Shown here: in pieces, positions 48,884 through 57,300 of the stretch
Position numbering within the stretch: the first letter of the stretch is position 1
Layout of the letters: each line of letters opens with the position of its first letter
Assembly (NCBI RefSeq): GCF_029894125.1
Contig: NZ_JARXYZ010000001.1
Location: forward strand, 62,001 to 126,000
From: Kitasatospora sp. MAA19
Lineage (GTDB): Bacteria > Actinomycetota > Actinomycetes > Streptomycetales > Streptomycetaceae
DNA length: 64,000 bases
Reading direction: 5' to 3'
Position numbers and translations under genes: made by a program
The notes under the pieces: generated by a model
What the model saw: the letters and a program-made list of their open reading frames with translations, nothing else
Databases searched by the model: none
What the model was told of the DNA's origin: nothing

Positions 48884-51616
48884 TCAGAGGGTGGTGGGGA
48901 GGTCGGTGCGGGAGGTGATGTCGAGCTTGGGGTAGGCCTTGTAGAGGTGGTGGGCGACGGTGCGGGGGCTGAGGAAGAGTTGGGCGGCGATCTCGCGGTT
49001 GGTGAGGCCCTGGGCGGCCAGGCGGGCGATCTGGAGTTCCTGAGGGGTGAGCGGGGAGTGCGGGGTGTCGGTGGGGGCCGGGGCGGGGGTGCCGGTGGCG
49101 GTGAGTTCGGCGCGGGCGCGGGCGGCCCAGGGGTGGGCGGCGAGGCGTTCGAAGGTTTCGAGGGCGGCGCGCAGGTGGGGGCGGGCGTCGGTCCGGCGGC
49201 GGGAGCGGCGTAGCCACTCGCCGTAGAGGAGGGCCGTGCGGGCCTGCTCGAAGGGGCGGTGGGCGTCCTCGTGCAGGTCGAGGGCGGCGCGGTAGGCGGA
49301 TTCCGCGAGTTCGTCGGGGCCGAGCAGGGCCTGGCAGCGCAGCCGGAGGGCCTCGGTCCAGGGGCGGTCGGCGGCGGCGGTCCAGCGGGCGAAGCGTTCG
49401 TACGGTTCGGCGGCGCGTTCGGGGGTGCCGAGCCGGACGGCGGCCTCGACCAGGTCGGGGACGGCCCGGGTGGCGCTCACGTGGTGCCGGTGGGGGCCGG
49501 TGGTGAGGGTGTGCAGGCGGTCGGCGGCGTCGCCGGCGCGGCCGTGGCCGAGGTCGAGCAGGGCGAGCGCCCAGTGCACCCAGGGGCGACCGGCGGCCGG
49601 GGCGGCGGTCTGCGGGCCGGTGGCGGCGAGGGCTTCGGCGGCGAGGCGGGTGCAGCGGTCGGTGGCGCCGTCGAGGGCGGCCAGGTGGGCGAGGAGCGCG
49701 GTGAGTTGGCTGACCCACTGGTGCTGGCCGGTGTCGCCGGCGAGGGCGAGGGCCTCGGTGGCGGTGACCTCGGCGTCGCGGTGGCGGCCGTGGAAGAGTT
49801 CGGCCTCGGCGAGGAAGAACTGCAGGGTGGGCATCACGCCGATGGTGCCCTTGGCCCGGGCCTCGGCGACGAGTTCGCCGCCGAGTTCGGCGGTCTCGTC
49901 GTCCCGGCCGAGGATGAGGGTGGCGCCGCAGAGTTGGACGAGGTCGACCGGGGTCTCGGCGCCGGCCTTGCGGGCGGCCGCGGCGGTGTCCCTGGCGGCG
50001 GGCGGCCGGGCCGCGGGCCGGCCGAGGGCCGGGAGTACGGCGGCGGGCAGGTGGCGGGCGAGCGGGGTGAGCGGGTCGTCGTCGGCGAGCGGTAGCGCGG
50101 CCAGCCGGTCGAGGACGGCGACCACCGGTTCCTCCCCCACGTACCAGGCGGTGTGGAAGGCCTGGAACAGCATCCGGGCGGCGTACGGCGCCTCGATGGC
50201 GGTGCCGGCGGCGTCGAGCAGCAGCCGGTACGCGGTCGGGTGGGAGCCGCGCCAGAAGTGCGCGGTGGCCCGGACCTGGTCGAGCAGGGCGTGCGCCAGG
50301 GCGTCGTCGGTCCGGGCCCCGGCCTCGTCGGCGAGCGCCTCGGCCTGTGCCAACCTGCCCTCCTCGGTGGCGGCTTCGGCGGCCAGGACGAGGCGGCGGG
50401 TGGCGGCGTCGCGGTCCGGGGTGAGCCGGGCGGCGCGCTCGTACGCGGCGGCGGCGCCACCGTGGGCGCCGCGGGCCTCGGCGCGGACGGCGGTGCGTTC
50501 CAGCGCTTCGGCGAGGGCGGCGTCGGGCGCGGTGGCGGCGAGGGCCTGGTGCCAGGTGCGGCGGTCGCCGTCCGGCAGCGCCCCGGCGATGGCCTGATGG
50601 ACCGCCAGCCGCTGGTGGTGCGGGGCGCGTTGCAGGATGGCGGCGCGCAGGAGCGGGTGGCGGAAGGCGATCCGGCGCCCGGGCGTGACGGCCACCAGGC
50701 CCGACTCCTCGGCGGGGCCCAGGTGTTCGGCGGGAATGCCGAGGGCGGCCGCGGCGGGCAGCACGACGTCGAGTTCACCGCTCTCCTCGGCGGCGGCGAC
50801 CAGCAGGAGGGTCTGGGTGGCCGGGGGCAGGCCGGTGACCTGGCCATGGAAGGCGATCAGCAGCCGGCTGGTGAGCGGCAGGCCACCCGGGGCCGGTGCC
50901 GACGAGCCGGTGGCGGGCGCCTGCGCACCGGTGGTGACGGGGAGTTCGGTGAGGGCGAGCGGGTTGCCGGCCGCCTCGGTGAGCAGCCGGTCGCGGACGG
51001 CGGCGGGCAGGTCGGGGCCGGCCCGGTGCTCCAGCAGCCGGGCGGCGTCGGGCTCGGACAGGCCGGTCAGCCGGAGTTCGGGGAAGCCCGTGTTCGGGAG
51101 TTCCGGAGCGGCGCTGCCGGTGCGGGCGGCGAGCAGCAGGGCCACCCCCTCGGCCTGGAGTCGGCGGGCGGCCAGCAGCAGCGCGTCCAGGGAGGCGTCG
51201 TCCAGCCACTGCGCGTCGTCAAGGATGCACAACAGCGGTTGCTCGGTGGCGAGTTCGGCGAGGATCCCGAGGGTCGCGAGCCCGACCAGTAGCCGGTCGG
51301 CCGGGGTGCGGTCCTCGGCGAGCCCGAACGCCGCCTCCAGAGCGCGTCGCTGCGGCCCGGGCAGGGCGTGCAGCCGGTCGAGGCCGGGCGCGAGCAGCAG
51401 GCTCAGCCCGGCGAAGGGCAGTTCGGCCTCGTACTCGACGCCGGCGGCCCGGATCACCCGGAACGGCTCCCCCGCCCGCGCGACCGCGTGGTCCAGCAGC
51501 GCGGTCTTGCCGATCCCGGGCTCGCCCCGGAGCAGCAGGACCCCGCTGCGGCCTTCCCGTGCCGCGTCCAACAGCGCCGCCACGACGGACTGTTCGTCTT
51601 CCCTCCCGTACAGCAT
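48884..51616 (-). CDS. LAL-type LuxR-family regulator
   Basis: 910 residues. An AAA-type ATPase at the N-terminus (Walker A LLRGEPGIGKTALL; Walker B PLLCILDDAQWLDD) is followed by a long helical TPR-like middle and a C-terminal LuxR HTH (LTPQELQIARLAAQGLTNREIAAQLFLSPRTVAHHLYKAYPKL). LAL proteins are large ATP-dependent activators, often of specialised metabolism or transport. It is divergent from the NTF2-like/MFS pair, which is its likely target. The downstream gap (48716-48883) holds only a weak hairpin. Confidence 0.92.
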   Translation of the reverse strand: MLYGREDEQSVVAALLDAAREGRSGVLLLRGEPGIGKTALLDHAVARAGEPFRVIRAAGVEYEAELPFAGLSLLLAPGLDRLHALPGPQRRALEAAFGLAEDRTPADRLLVGLATLGILAELATEQPLLCILDDAQWLDDASLDALLLAARRLQAEGVALLLAARTGSAAPELPNTGFPELRLTGLSEPDAARLLEHRAGPDLPAAVRDRLLTEAAGNPLALTELPVTTGAQAPATGSSAPAPGGLPLTSRLLIAFHGQVTGLPPATQTLLLVAAAEESGELDVVLPAAAALGIPAEHLGPAEESGLVAVTPGRRIAFRHPLLRAAILQRAPHHQRLAVHQAIAGALPDGDRRTWHQALAATAPDAALAEALERTAVRAEARGAHGGAAAAYERAARLTPDRDAATRRLVLAAEAATEEGRLAQAEALADEAGARTDDALAHALLDQVRATAHFWRGSHPTAYRLLLDAAGTAIEAPYAARMLFQAFHTAWYVGEEPVVAVLDRLAALPLADDDPLTPLARHLPAAVLPALGRPAARPPAARDTAAAARKAGAETPVDLVQLCGATLILGRDDETAELGGELVAEARAKGTIGVMPTLQFFLAEAELFHGRHRDAEVTATEALALAGDTGQHQWVSQLTALLAHLAALDGATDRCTRLAAEALAATGPQTAAPAAGRPWVHWALALLDLGHGRAGDAADRLHTLTTGPHRHHVSATRAVPDLVEAAVRLGTPERAAEPYERFARWTAAADRPWTEALRLRCQALLGPDELAESAYRAALDLHEDAHRPFEQARTALLYGEWLRRSRRRTDARPHLRAALETFERLAAHPWAARARAELTATGTPAPAPTDTPHSPLTPQELQIARLAAQGLTNREIAAQLFLSPRTVAHHLYKAYPKLDITSRTDLPTTL

Positions 51617-51672
51617 GCCCCGACCCTACCGAGCGCGGGAACGGGCGGCGCCACCGAGGCCGAGCGCACCTG

Positions 51673-51705
51673 CGTACCCCGTCGCCGAACGCTACGTACC
51701 CCCGT
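51673..51705. promoter_or_regulatory. Direct repeats CGTACCCC(C)GT in the LAL/NTF2 divergent promoter
   Basis: CGTACCCCGT at 51673 and CGTACCCCCGT at 51695 are 22 bases (two helical turns) apart; a third CGTACC is at 51703. Candidate binding sites for the LAL regulator. Confidence 0.45.
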
Positions 51706-51802
51706 ACCGATACGTGACCGATTCGCCCGCGCCGCCCCGTCCCTACCTTGGTGAGCAGCGGGAACGAGCCGCCAACCACCCACCAGGACACGGGAGAAGA
51801 CC

Positions 51803-52180
51803 ATGACCGAGATCACCGCCAGCACCCTCCAGCAGCTCGCCGAGCGCTACCTCGCGGTCTGGAACGAGACCGACCCGGCCGCCCGCCGCAAGCTGGTCGA
51901 CGAGGTGTGGGCCGAGGACGGCAGCTACACCGACCCGCTGGCCGCCGTCACCGGCCGGGAGGCGATCGACGCGCTGATCGGCGCCGCCCAGGCCCAGTTC
52001 CCCGGGCTGGAGTTCACCCTCGGCCCGGTGGACGCGCACCACGACATCGCCCGGTTCACCTGGAACCTCGGGCCGGCCGGCGCCGAGCCGGTGGTGATCG
52101 GCTTCGACGTGCTGGTGGCCTCGCCGGACGGCCGGATCGGCTCGGTGTACGGCTTCCTGGACCGCGTCCCGGGCGCCTGA
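51803..52180 (+). CDS. NTF2-like / SnoaL-like protein
   Basis: 125 residues. QQLAERYLAVWNETDPAARRKLVDEVWAEDGSYTDPLA and FPGLEFTLGPVDAHHDIARFTWNL are the NTF2/SnoaL cone fold, which serves either as enzyme (isomerase, cyclase) or ligand-binding protein. The ATG follows GGGAGAAG. It precedes the MFS gene by 75 bases and is probably co-expressed. Such trios (LAL, SnoaL-like, MFS) are common in actinomycetes; the substrate is unknown. Confidence 0.82.
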   Translation: MTEITASTLQQLAERYLAVWNETDPAARRKLVDEVWAEDGSYTDPLAAVTGREAIDALIGAAQAQFPGLEFTLGPVDAHHDIARFTWNLGPAGAEPVVIGFDVLVASPDGRIGSVYGFLDRVPGA

Positions 52181-52255
52181 CGACAGGCCGGACGGGTCAG
52201 GGGCGCCCTCACCGCCCCTGACCGCCGCCCCCAACCCCCTTGAGGAGAGGCCGAG

Positions 52256-53716
52256 ATGAGCACCGCCCTGACCAACCGCTCGGAGACCGCGACCGAGACC
52301 GCGACCGCTACCGAGACCGAGGCGACAACCGCGGCGCCGGCCGACGCGACGCCCGAGGCCCCGCGCGGCCTGCTGGCGGTCGTCCTGACCGCCACCTTCA
52401 TGACCGCCCTCGACTTCTTCGTCGTCAACGTCGCCGTCCCGTCCGTCCAGGCCGACCTGGGCGCCGGACCGGCCGCCGTCCAGTGGGTGATCGCCGGGTT
52501 CAGCCTGGCCCTCGCGGCCGGCCTGGTCACCGCCGGCCGCCTCGGCGACCGGTACGGCCGCCGCCGGGTGTTCGGGCTCGGCCTGGCCCTGTTCACCCTC
52601 GCCTCCGCGGGCTGCGGCCTCGCCCCCACCGCCGCCGCGCTGGTGGGCGCCCGGGTGGTGCAGGGCCTGGCGGCGGCGCTGATGGGCCCGCAGGTGCTGG
52701 CGATCCTGCGGACGGCGTTCAGCGGCGCGGCGCAGGCACGGGCCTTCGCCCGGTACGCGCTGACCATGGGCGTCGGCTCGGTGTTCGGCCAGTTGATCGG
52801 CGGGCTGCTGATCCGGGCGGACCTCTTCGGCCTCGGCTGGCGCAGCTGCTTCCTGATCAACCTGCCGATCGGCCTGGCCGCCCTGGCCCTGGTCCGCCGC
52901 TGTCTGCCGGAGTCGCGCGCCCCGCAGCGGCCGGGCCTGGACCCGGTGGGCGTGCTGCTGGTCACCGCCGCGTTGACCGGCCTGGTGCTGCCGCTGATCC
53001 AGGGCCCCCAGCAGGGCTGGCCGCTGTGGACCTGGCTCTGCCTGGGCGGCTCGGCCGCCCTGCTGGCCGGCTTCACGGTGCACCAGCACCGCGCCCGGGA
53101 CACCGGTTCCCCGCTGGTCGACACCCGGCTGTTCCGGACCAGGTCCTTCGGTGCCGGTCTGCTCGCCCAGCTCGCCTTCTGGCTCGGCCAGGCCTCCTTC
53201 TTCCTGGTCCTCGCCCTGCACCTGCAGCTGGGCCGCGGCCTGGACGCGCTCGGCGCCGGACTGGTGTTCACCGCGATCGGCCTCGGCTACCTGCTCACCT
53301 CCAACGCCGCCCACCGCGTCGCCGCCCGGCTCGGCGGACGGCGGACGATCACCGTCGGCGGGCTGCTGATGGCCGCCGGGCTGGGCCTGCTCGCGCTCGC
53401 GGTGTACGGCGCGCCGGGCGGGAGCGTCTGGTGGCTGGCACCGGGGCTGTTCGTGGACGGCCTCGGGATGGGCCTGGTGATCGCCCCGGTGACCTCCGTC
53501 GTGCTGGCCGGGGTCGAACCGCGGCTGGCCGGTTCGGCGGCCGGGGTGCTGGCCACCGTGCAGCAGGTCGGCGGGGCGCTCGGCATCGCGCTGATCGGCC
53601 TGCTGTACTACGGCGCCGGCGACCCGGTGGCCGCGTTCGGCCGCAGCGTGACGGCGCTGGCGGTGCTGGAGCTGGTGCTGGTGGGCCTGGTCCGGCTGCT
53701 GCCCCGCAGGGGTTAG
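52256..53716 (+). CDS. MFS exporter, DHA2 (14-helix) type
   Basis: 486 residues; GAGGAGAGG precedes the ATG. A Thr/Glu-rich N-terminal tail of 35 residues leads to helices with motif TALDFFVVNVAVPSVQADLG (D1), GRLGDRYGRRRVFG (motif A) and the drug/H+ antiporter stretch around QGLAAALMGPQVLA. Fourteen helices are expected. Predicted proton-driven efflux of a small molecule, under the divergent LAL regulator. Confidence 0.9.
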   Translation: MSTALTNRSETATETATATETEATTAAPADATPEAPRGLLAVVLTATFMTALDFFVVNVAVPSVQADLGAGPAAVQWVIAGFSLALAAGLVTAGRLGDRYGRRRVFGLGLALFTLASAGCGLAPTAAALVGARVVQGLAAALMGPQVLAILRTAFSGAAQARAFARYALTMGVGSVFGQLIGGLLIRADLFGLGWRSCFLINLPIGLAALALVRRCLPESRAPQRPGLDPVGVLLVTAALTGLVLPLIQGPQQGWPLWTWLCLGGSAALLAGFTVHQHRARDTGSPLVDTRLFRTRSFGAGLLAQLAFWLGQASFFLVLALHLQLGRGLDALGAGLVFTAIGLGYLLTSNAAHRVAARLGGRRTITVGGLLMAAGLGLLALAVYGAPGGSVWWLAPGLFVDGLGMGLVIAPVTSVVLAGVEPRLAGSAAGVLATVQQVGGALGIALIGLLYYGAGDPVAAFGRSVTALAVLELVLVGLVRLLPRRG

Positions 53717-53762
53717 CCCCCCAGCGGACGGGGCACGGTCCGGCCACCCCGCGGGGTCGGCG

Positions 53763-53805
53763 GAACGGAACGGGTGGTGGGCTACGGCCCCCGCCCGTTC
53801 CGTTC
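53763..53805 (+). terminator. Hairpin after the MFS gene
   Basis: GAACGGAACGGG pairs with CCCGTTCCGTTC, extended by further GC pairs toward a small loop, 46 bases after the stop; TGTCC follows. Confidence 0.75.
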
Positions 53806-53833
53806 TGTCCCCCCGATCGGGTTGGATGGTCGG

Positions 53834-55723
53834 ATGAGCGAGGAGAAGAGCGCCGTACCGGCATGGGAGCAGCGGTTCAGGGCGGCCCGGGTGTCACTGC
53901 CCGACTGGGCCGAGGACGCCCCCGACCGGGCGCTGTACGTGTCCAACGCGACCGGTACCTACGAGGTCTACGCCTGGGACCGCGCCACCGGCACCCACCG
54001 CCAGGTCACCGACCGCCCGAACGGCACCACTGACGCCGAGCTGTCCCCCGACGGCGCCTGGGTCTGGTGGTTCGACGACCACGACGGCGACGAGTTCGGC
54101 GTCTGGCGCCGCCAGCCCTTCGCCGGCGGGCCCGAGGGTCGCGAGGCCGACGCCCGCGACGAGGAGGCCGTGCCCGGCCTCGCCGCCTCCTACTCGGCCG
54201 GGCTGGCGCTCGGCCGCGACGGCACGGTGGTCGTCGGCCGGTCCACCGACGAGGACGGCACCACCCTGCACCTGCGCCGCCCCGGCGCGGCCGAGGCCGT
54301 CGAGATCTACCGGCACGAGGAGTACGGCGGCGTCGGCGACCTGAGCTACGACAGCACGCTGCTCGCCATCGACCACACCGAGCACGGCGACGCGATGCAC
54401 TCCGCGATCCGCGTCGTCCGTCTCTCCGACGGCTCGACCGTCGCCGAACTCGACGAGGTGACCGGCCGGGACGAACCGCGCGGCGTCGCCTGCCTCGGCT
54501 TCGCCCCGGTCGAGGGCGACACCCGGCTGCTGGTGGCCCACCAGCGCACCGGCCGCTGGGAGCCGATGATCTGGGACGTCGCCACCGGCGCCGAGACCGC
54601 GCTGCCGCTGCGCGACGAGCGGGGGCGCGAACTGCCCGGCGACGTCTCCGCCCAGTGGCGCCCCGGCGCCGAGGCGCTGCTCGTCGAGCACGAGTACGAG
54701 GCGCGCAGCGAGCTGTTCTCGTACACGCTCGCCGACGGCCGGCTGACCCGGCTGGACACCCCGCGCGGCACCGTCGGCGGCGCCACCTCCCGTCCGGACG
54801 GCACCGTCGAGTACCTGTGGTCCTCCGCCGCCGAGCCCTCCGCCGTCCGCTCCACCACCGGGACGGTCGTGCTGCGGGCGCCCGGCGCGGTGCCGCCCGG
54901 CTCTGTCCCGGTCGAGGACGCCTGGGTGGACGGGCCCGGCGGGCGGGTGCACGCCCTCGTGCAGCGGCCGGCCGGAGCGGGCGAAGGCCCCTTCCCGACC
55001 GTGTTCGAGGTCCACGGCGGCCCCACCCACCACGACAGCGACTCCTTCGCCGCCGGACCGGCCGCCTGGCTGGACCACGGCTTCGCGGTGGTCCGGGTCA
55101 ACTACCGCGGCTCCACCGGCTACGGCCAGGCCTGGACGGACGCCCTGCACGGGCGGGTCGGCCTGATCGAGCTGGAGGACATCGCGGCCGTCCGGGAGTG
55201 GGCGGTCACCAGCGGCCTCGCCGACCCGCGCCGACTGGTGCTCAGCGGCGGCAGCTGGGGCGGCTACCTGACCCTGCTCGGCCTCGGCGTCCAGCCGGAC
55301 AGCTGGGCTCTGGGCATCGCCGCCGTGCCCGTCGCGGACTACCACGCCGCGTACGCCGACGAGATGGAGGCGCTCAAGTCGCTCGACCGCACCCTCTTCG
55401 GGGGCACCCCGGAGGAGGTCCCGGAGCGCTTCACCGCCTCCTCGCCGCTCAGCTACGTCGAGCAGGTGCGGGTGCCGGTCTACATCAGCGCCGGGGTCAA
55501 CGACCCGCGCTGCCCGATCCGGCAGATCGAGAACTACGTCGAGCGGCTGGAGCAGCTGGGCAAGCCGCACGAGGTCTACCGGTACGACGCCGGGCACGGG
55601 TCGCTGGTGGTGGAGGAGCGGATCAAGCAGCTGCGGCTGGAGATCGACTTCGTCCGACGTCACCTCGCCGCGGTGGCGGACGCCGGGAACGGGGCCGGGG
55701 CTGGCGACGGGGGGTCGGTGTGA
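53834..55723 (+). CDS. S9-family serine peptidase (acylaminoacyl-peptidase type)
   Basis: 629 residues from ATG 53834. An N-terminal beta-propeller (residues about 20-350; DAELSPDGAWVWWFDDHDGDEFG, LSYDSTLLAIDHTEHGD) is followed by an alpha/beta hydrolase peptidase. The oxyanion loop is VFEVHGGPTHHD, the nucleophile Ser474 is in SGGSWGGYLT, the acid is in GVNDPRCP and the His is in YDAGHGSLV. A cytoplasmic prolyl-oligopeptidase-like enzyme processing short peptides. It is coupled to the lipoprotein gene by a GTGA overlap. Confidence 0.92.
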   Translation: MSEEKSAVPAWEQRFRAARVSLPDWAEDAPDRALYVSNATGTYEVYAWDRATGTHRQVTDRPNGTTDAELSPDGAWVWWFDDHDGDEFGVWRRQPFAGGPEGREADARDEEAVPGLAASYSAGLALGRDGTVVVGRSTDEDGTTLHLRRPGAAEAVEIYRHEEYGGVGDLSYDSTLLAIDHTEHGDAMHSAIRVVRLSDGSTVAELDEVTGRDEPRGVACLGFAPVEGDTRLLVAHQRTGRWEPMIWDVATGAETALPLRDERGRELPGDVSAQWRPGAEALLVEHEYEARSELFSYTLADGRLTRLDTPRGTVGGATSRPDGTVEYLWSSAAEPSAVRSTTGTVVLRAPGAVPPGSVPVEDAWVDGPGGRVHALVQRPAGAGEGPFPTVFEVHGGPTHHDSDSFAAGPAAWLDHGFAVVRVNYRGSTGYGQAWTDALHGRVGLIELEDIAAVREWAVTSGLADPRRLVLSGGSWGGYLTLLGLGVQPDSWALGIAAVPVADYHAAYADEMEALKSLDRTLFGGTPEEVPERFTASSPLSYVEQVRVPVYISAGVNDPRCPIRQIENYVERLEQLGKPHEVYRYDAGHGSLVVEERIKQLRLEIDFVRRHLAAVADAGNGAGAGDGGSV

Positions 55724-56301
55724 GGCGTCGGCTGACGCTCGCGGGGGTGGCGGTGGCCGGGGCCCTGGTGCTCACCGGCTGCTCGGGCGGGCAGGGCACC
55801 GAGGCCTCCTGCCCGCCCCCGGCGGGGCCCGCGGTGCCCAGTCCGACGCCGACGGCGGCCGCACCGACCACACCGGCGGCTCCGGCCGCCCCGGCCGCGA
55901 GCCCGGTCGTCACGGCGACGCGTGCGAGCGCGCCGGGGGCGGGACCGGGGCCGGCCGTCGTACGGGCGGCCTACGCGCCGGCGGGGGGCGAGGACGTGGT
56001 CCAGCTCGCCAAGGGGTCCGGCGGGTCGAAGGGGTCGAGCGGCTCCAAGGGCTCGTCCGGTTCGAAGGGCTCCGGGTCCAAGGGGTCGAAGACCGGGCGC
56101 ACCGTGCACCACCACATCGACCACTACGACTCGGCCGACACCGTGAACGGCGGCCACGGCCGCTGCCACGACGAGCCGGTGTTCACCGAGTCGCCGACGC
56201 CGGTGCCGACCACCCCGACGGCGCCGGGCAAGCCGACGACCGTACCGCCCGTACCGGCGGTCCCGACGGCTCCGACGTCACCGGGCAAACCGGCGCGCTG
56301 A
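55720..56301 (+). CDS. Low-complexity lipoprotein
   Basis: 193 residues from GTG 55720. The lipobox LVLTGCSGG (Cys 20) follows a typical signal (RRRLTLAGVAVAGA). The mature part has Pro/Ala/Thr-rich linkers, then a GSKGSSGSKGSSGSKGSGSK repeat, a His-rich patch (TVHHHIDHYDSAD) and a Pro/Thr tail. No enzymatic domain is visible. The Lys/Ser/Gly repeat and the histidines could bind wall polymers or metal. It is translationally coupled to a cytoplasmic peptidase, which is odd. Confidence 0.78.
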   Translation: MRRRLTLAGVAVAGALVLTGCSGGQGTEASCPPPAGPAVPSPTPTAAAPTTPAAPAAPAASPVVTATRASAPGAGPGPAVVRAAYAPAGGEDVVQLAKGSGGSKGSSGSKGSSGSKGSGSKGSKTGRTVHHHIDHYDSADTVNGGHGRCHDEPVFTESPTPVPTTPTAPGKPTTVPPVPAVPTAPTSPGKPAR

Positions 56302-56310
56302 CGCGAGGCG

Positions 56311-56372
56311 CCGAGACACCGAGACACCGAGACACCGAGACACCGAGGCACCGAGGCACCGAGGCACCGAGG
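56311..56372. repeat. 9-bp tandem array in the lipoprotein/SURF1 convergent junction
   Basis: About seven units of CCGAGACAC then CCGAGGCAC start 10 bases after the lipoprotein stop. Confidence 0.9.
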
Positions 56373-56392
56373 CGGCGCCGACGGCCGGAGGG

Positions 56393-57193
56393 TCAGTCCA
56401 GGACCGGGTCCAGACCGAGGGCCCGGTCCTGCTCCGCCTCCCCCTCGCGGCGCACCAGGCGGAACCACATGAAGATGACGAAGCCCCCGAAGACGAACCA
56501 CTCCAGGGTGTAGCCCAGGTTCTGGAAGGCCCGCAGGGTGAGCCCGTCCCCACCCTGCGGCTGGACGGTCGGCACCGGGGTCAGCCCGGCCGGCACCGCG
56601 TCGGCGGCCACCCAGCCGTCGTACCAGCCGTCGTACGCCAGCACGTTGAGTAGCGCCGCCCGGTTGATCGTGCCGAGCTGGCCGGCCGGCAGACCGCCCG
56701 CCACCGCGCCGTTGCTGCCGCTGCTCTCCCCGGCCTGCAGCCGACCGGTGACGGTCACCTGCCCGGTCGGCGGCGGCACGGCCGCGGACGCGCCCTCGGC
56801 GGGCGCACCGGGCTCCCAGCCGCGGACCACGGCGGCGACGTGACCGTCCGCGGTACGCAGCGGGGTCAGCACGTAGTAGCCCTGCCTGCCGTCCACCACC
56901 CGGTTCGGGACGAGGAGCTGGTGCTCCGCGTCGTAGCTGCCGGTGACCGTGACGGGCTTGCCGACGGTCTCGGTGTTCACCTGCGGGGCGGCCGGGTTGA
57001 GCAGGTCGTCGATCGGCCGGACATCACTCGAAGCGGTGATGGACTGCTTGGTCTCCCGATGCGACGAGAACCGGTCCTCGAACCGGCCGAGCTGCCAGGA
57101 GCCCAGCCAGACGCACACCGCCACGGCCGCCACGGCCAGCGCGGTGCCGCCGAGCCAGCGGGGAGTCAGGAGGAACCGGTACACACCCCCCAC
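56393..57193 (-). CDS. SURF1-family protein
   Basis: 266 residues. I chose GTG 57193 because AGGAGTGG lies 5-8 bases upstream; GTG 57202 and 57184 are also in frame. TM1 leads to VWLGSWQLGRFEDR, then the SURF1 core with VPNRVVDGRQGYYVLTPL and VVRGWEP, and a C-terminal TM2 LGYTLEWFVFGGFVIFMWFRLV followed by RREGEAEQDRAL. It assists cytochrome c oxidase assembly, probably haem a insertion, in the membrane. No cox genes are nearby. Confidence 0.93.
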   Translation of the reverse strand: MGGVYRFLLTPRWLGGTALAVAAVAVCVWLGSWQLGRFEDRFSSHRETKQSITASSDVRPIDDLLNPAAPQVNTETVGKPVTVTGSYDAEHQLLVPNRVVDGRQGYYVLTPLRTADGHVAAVVRGWEPGAPAEGASAAVPPPTGQVTVTGRLQAGESSGSNGAVAGGLPAGQLGTINRAALLNVLAYDGWYDGWVAADAVPAGLTPVPTVQPQGGDGLTLRAFQNLGYTLEWFVFGGFVIFMWFRLVRREGEAEQDRALGLDPVLD

Positions 57194-57300
57194 GGTAACC
57201 ACTCCTCACACCCGTCCCGCCCCCCGGGGTGCGCCGCCGGCCCGGCCGACCGGGCCGGTCACCGTCACGGGCTGAAGCCCCGCCGGGGCCGGCGCCCCCG

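Noticed and set aside
48720..48935. 71-codon plus-strand frame after GH9-B
   Set aside because: No ribosome site, composition not coding-like, and its 3' part overlaps the LAL gene end.
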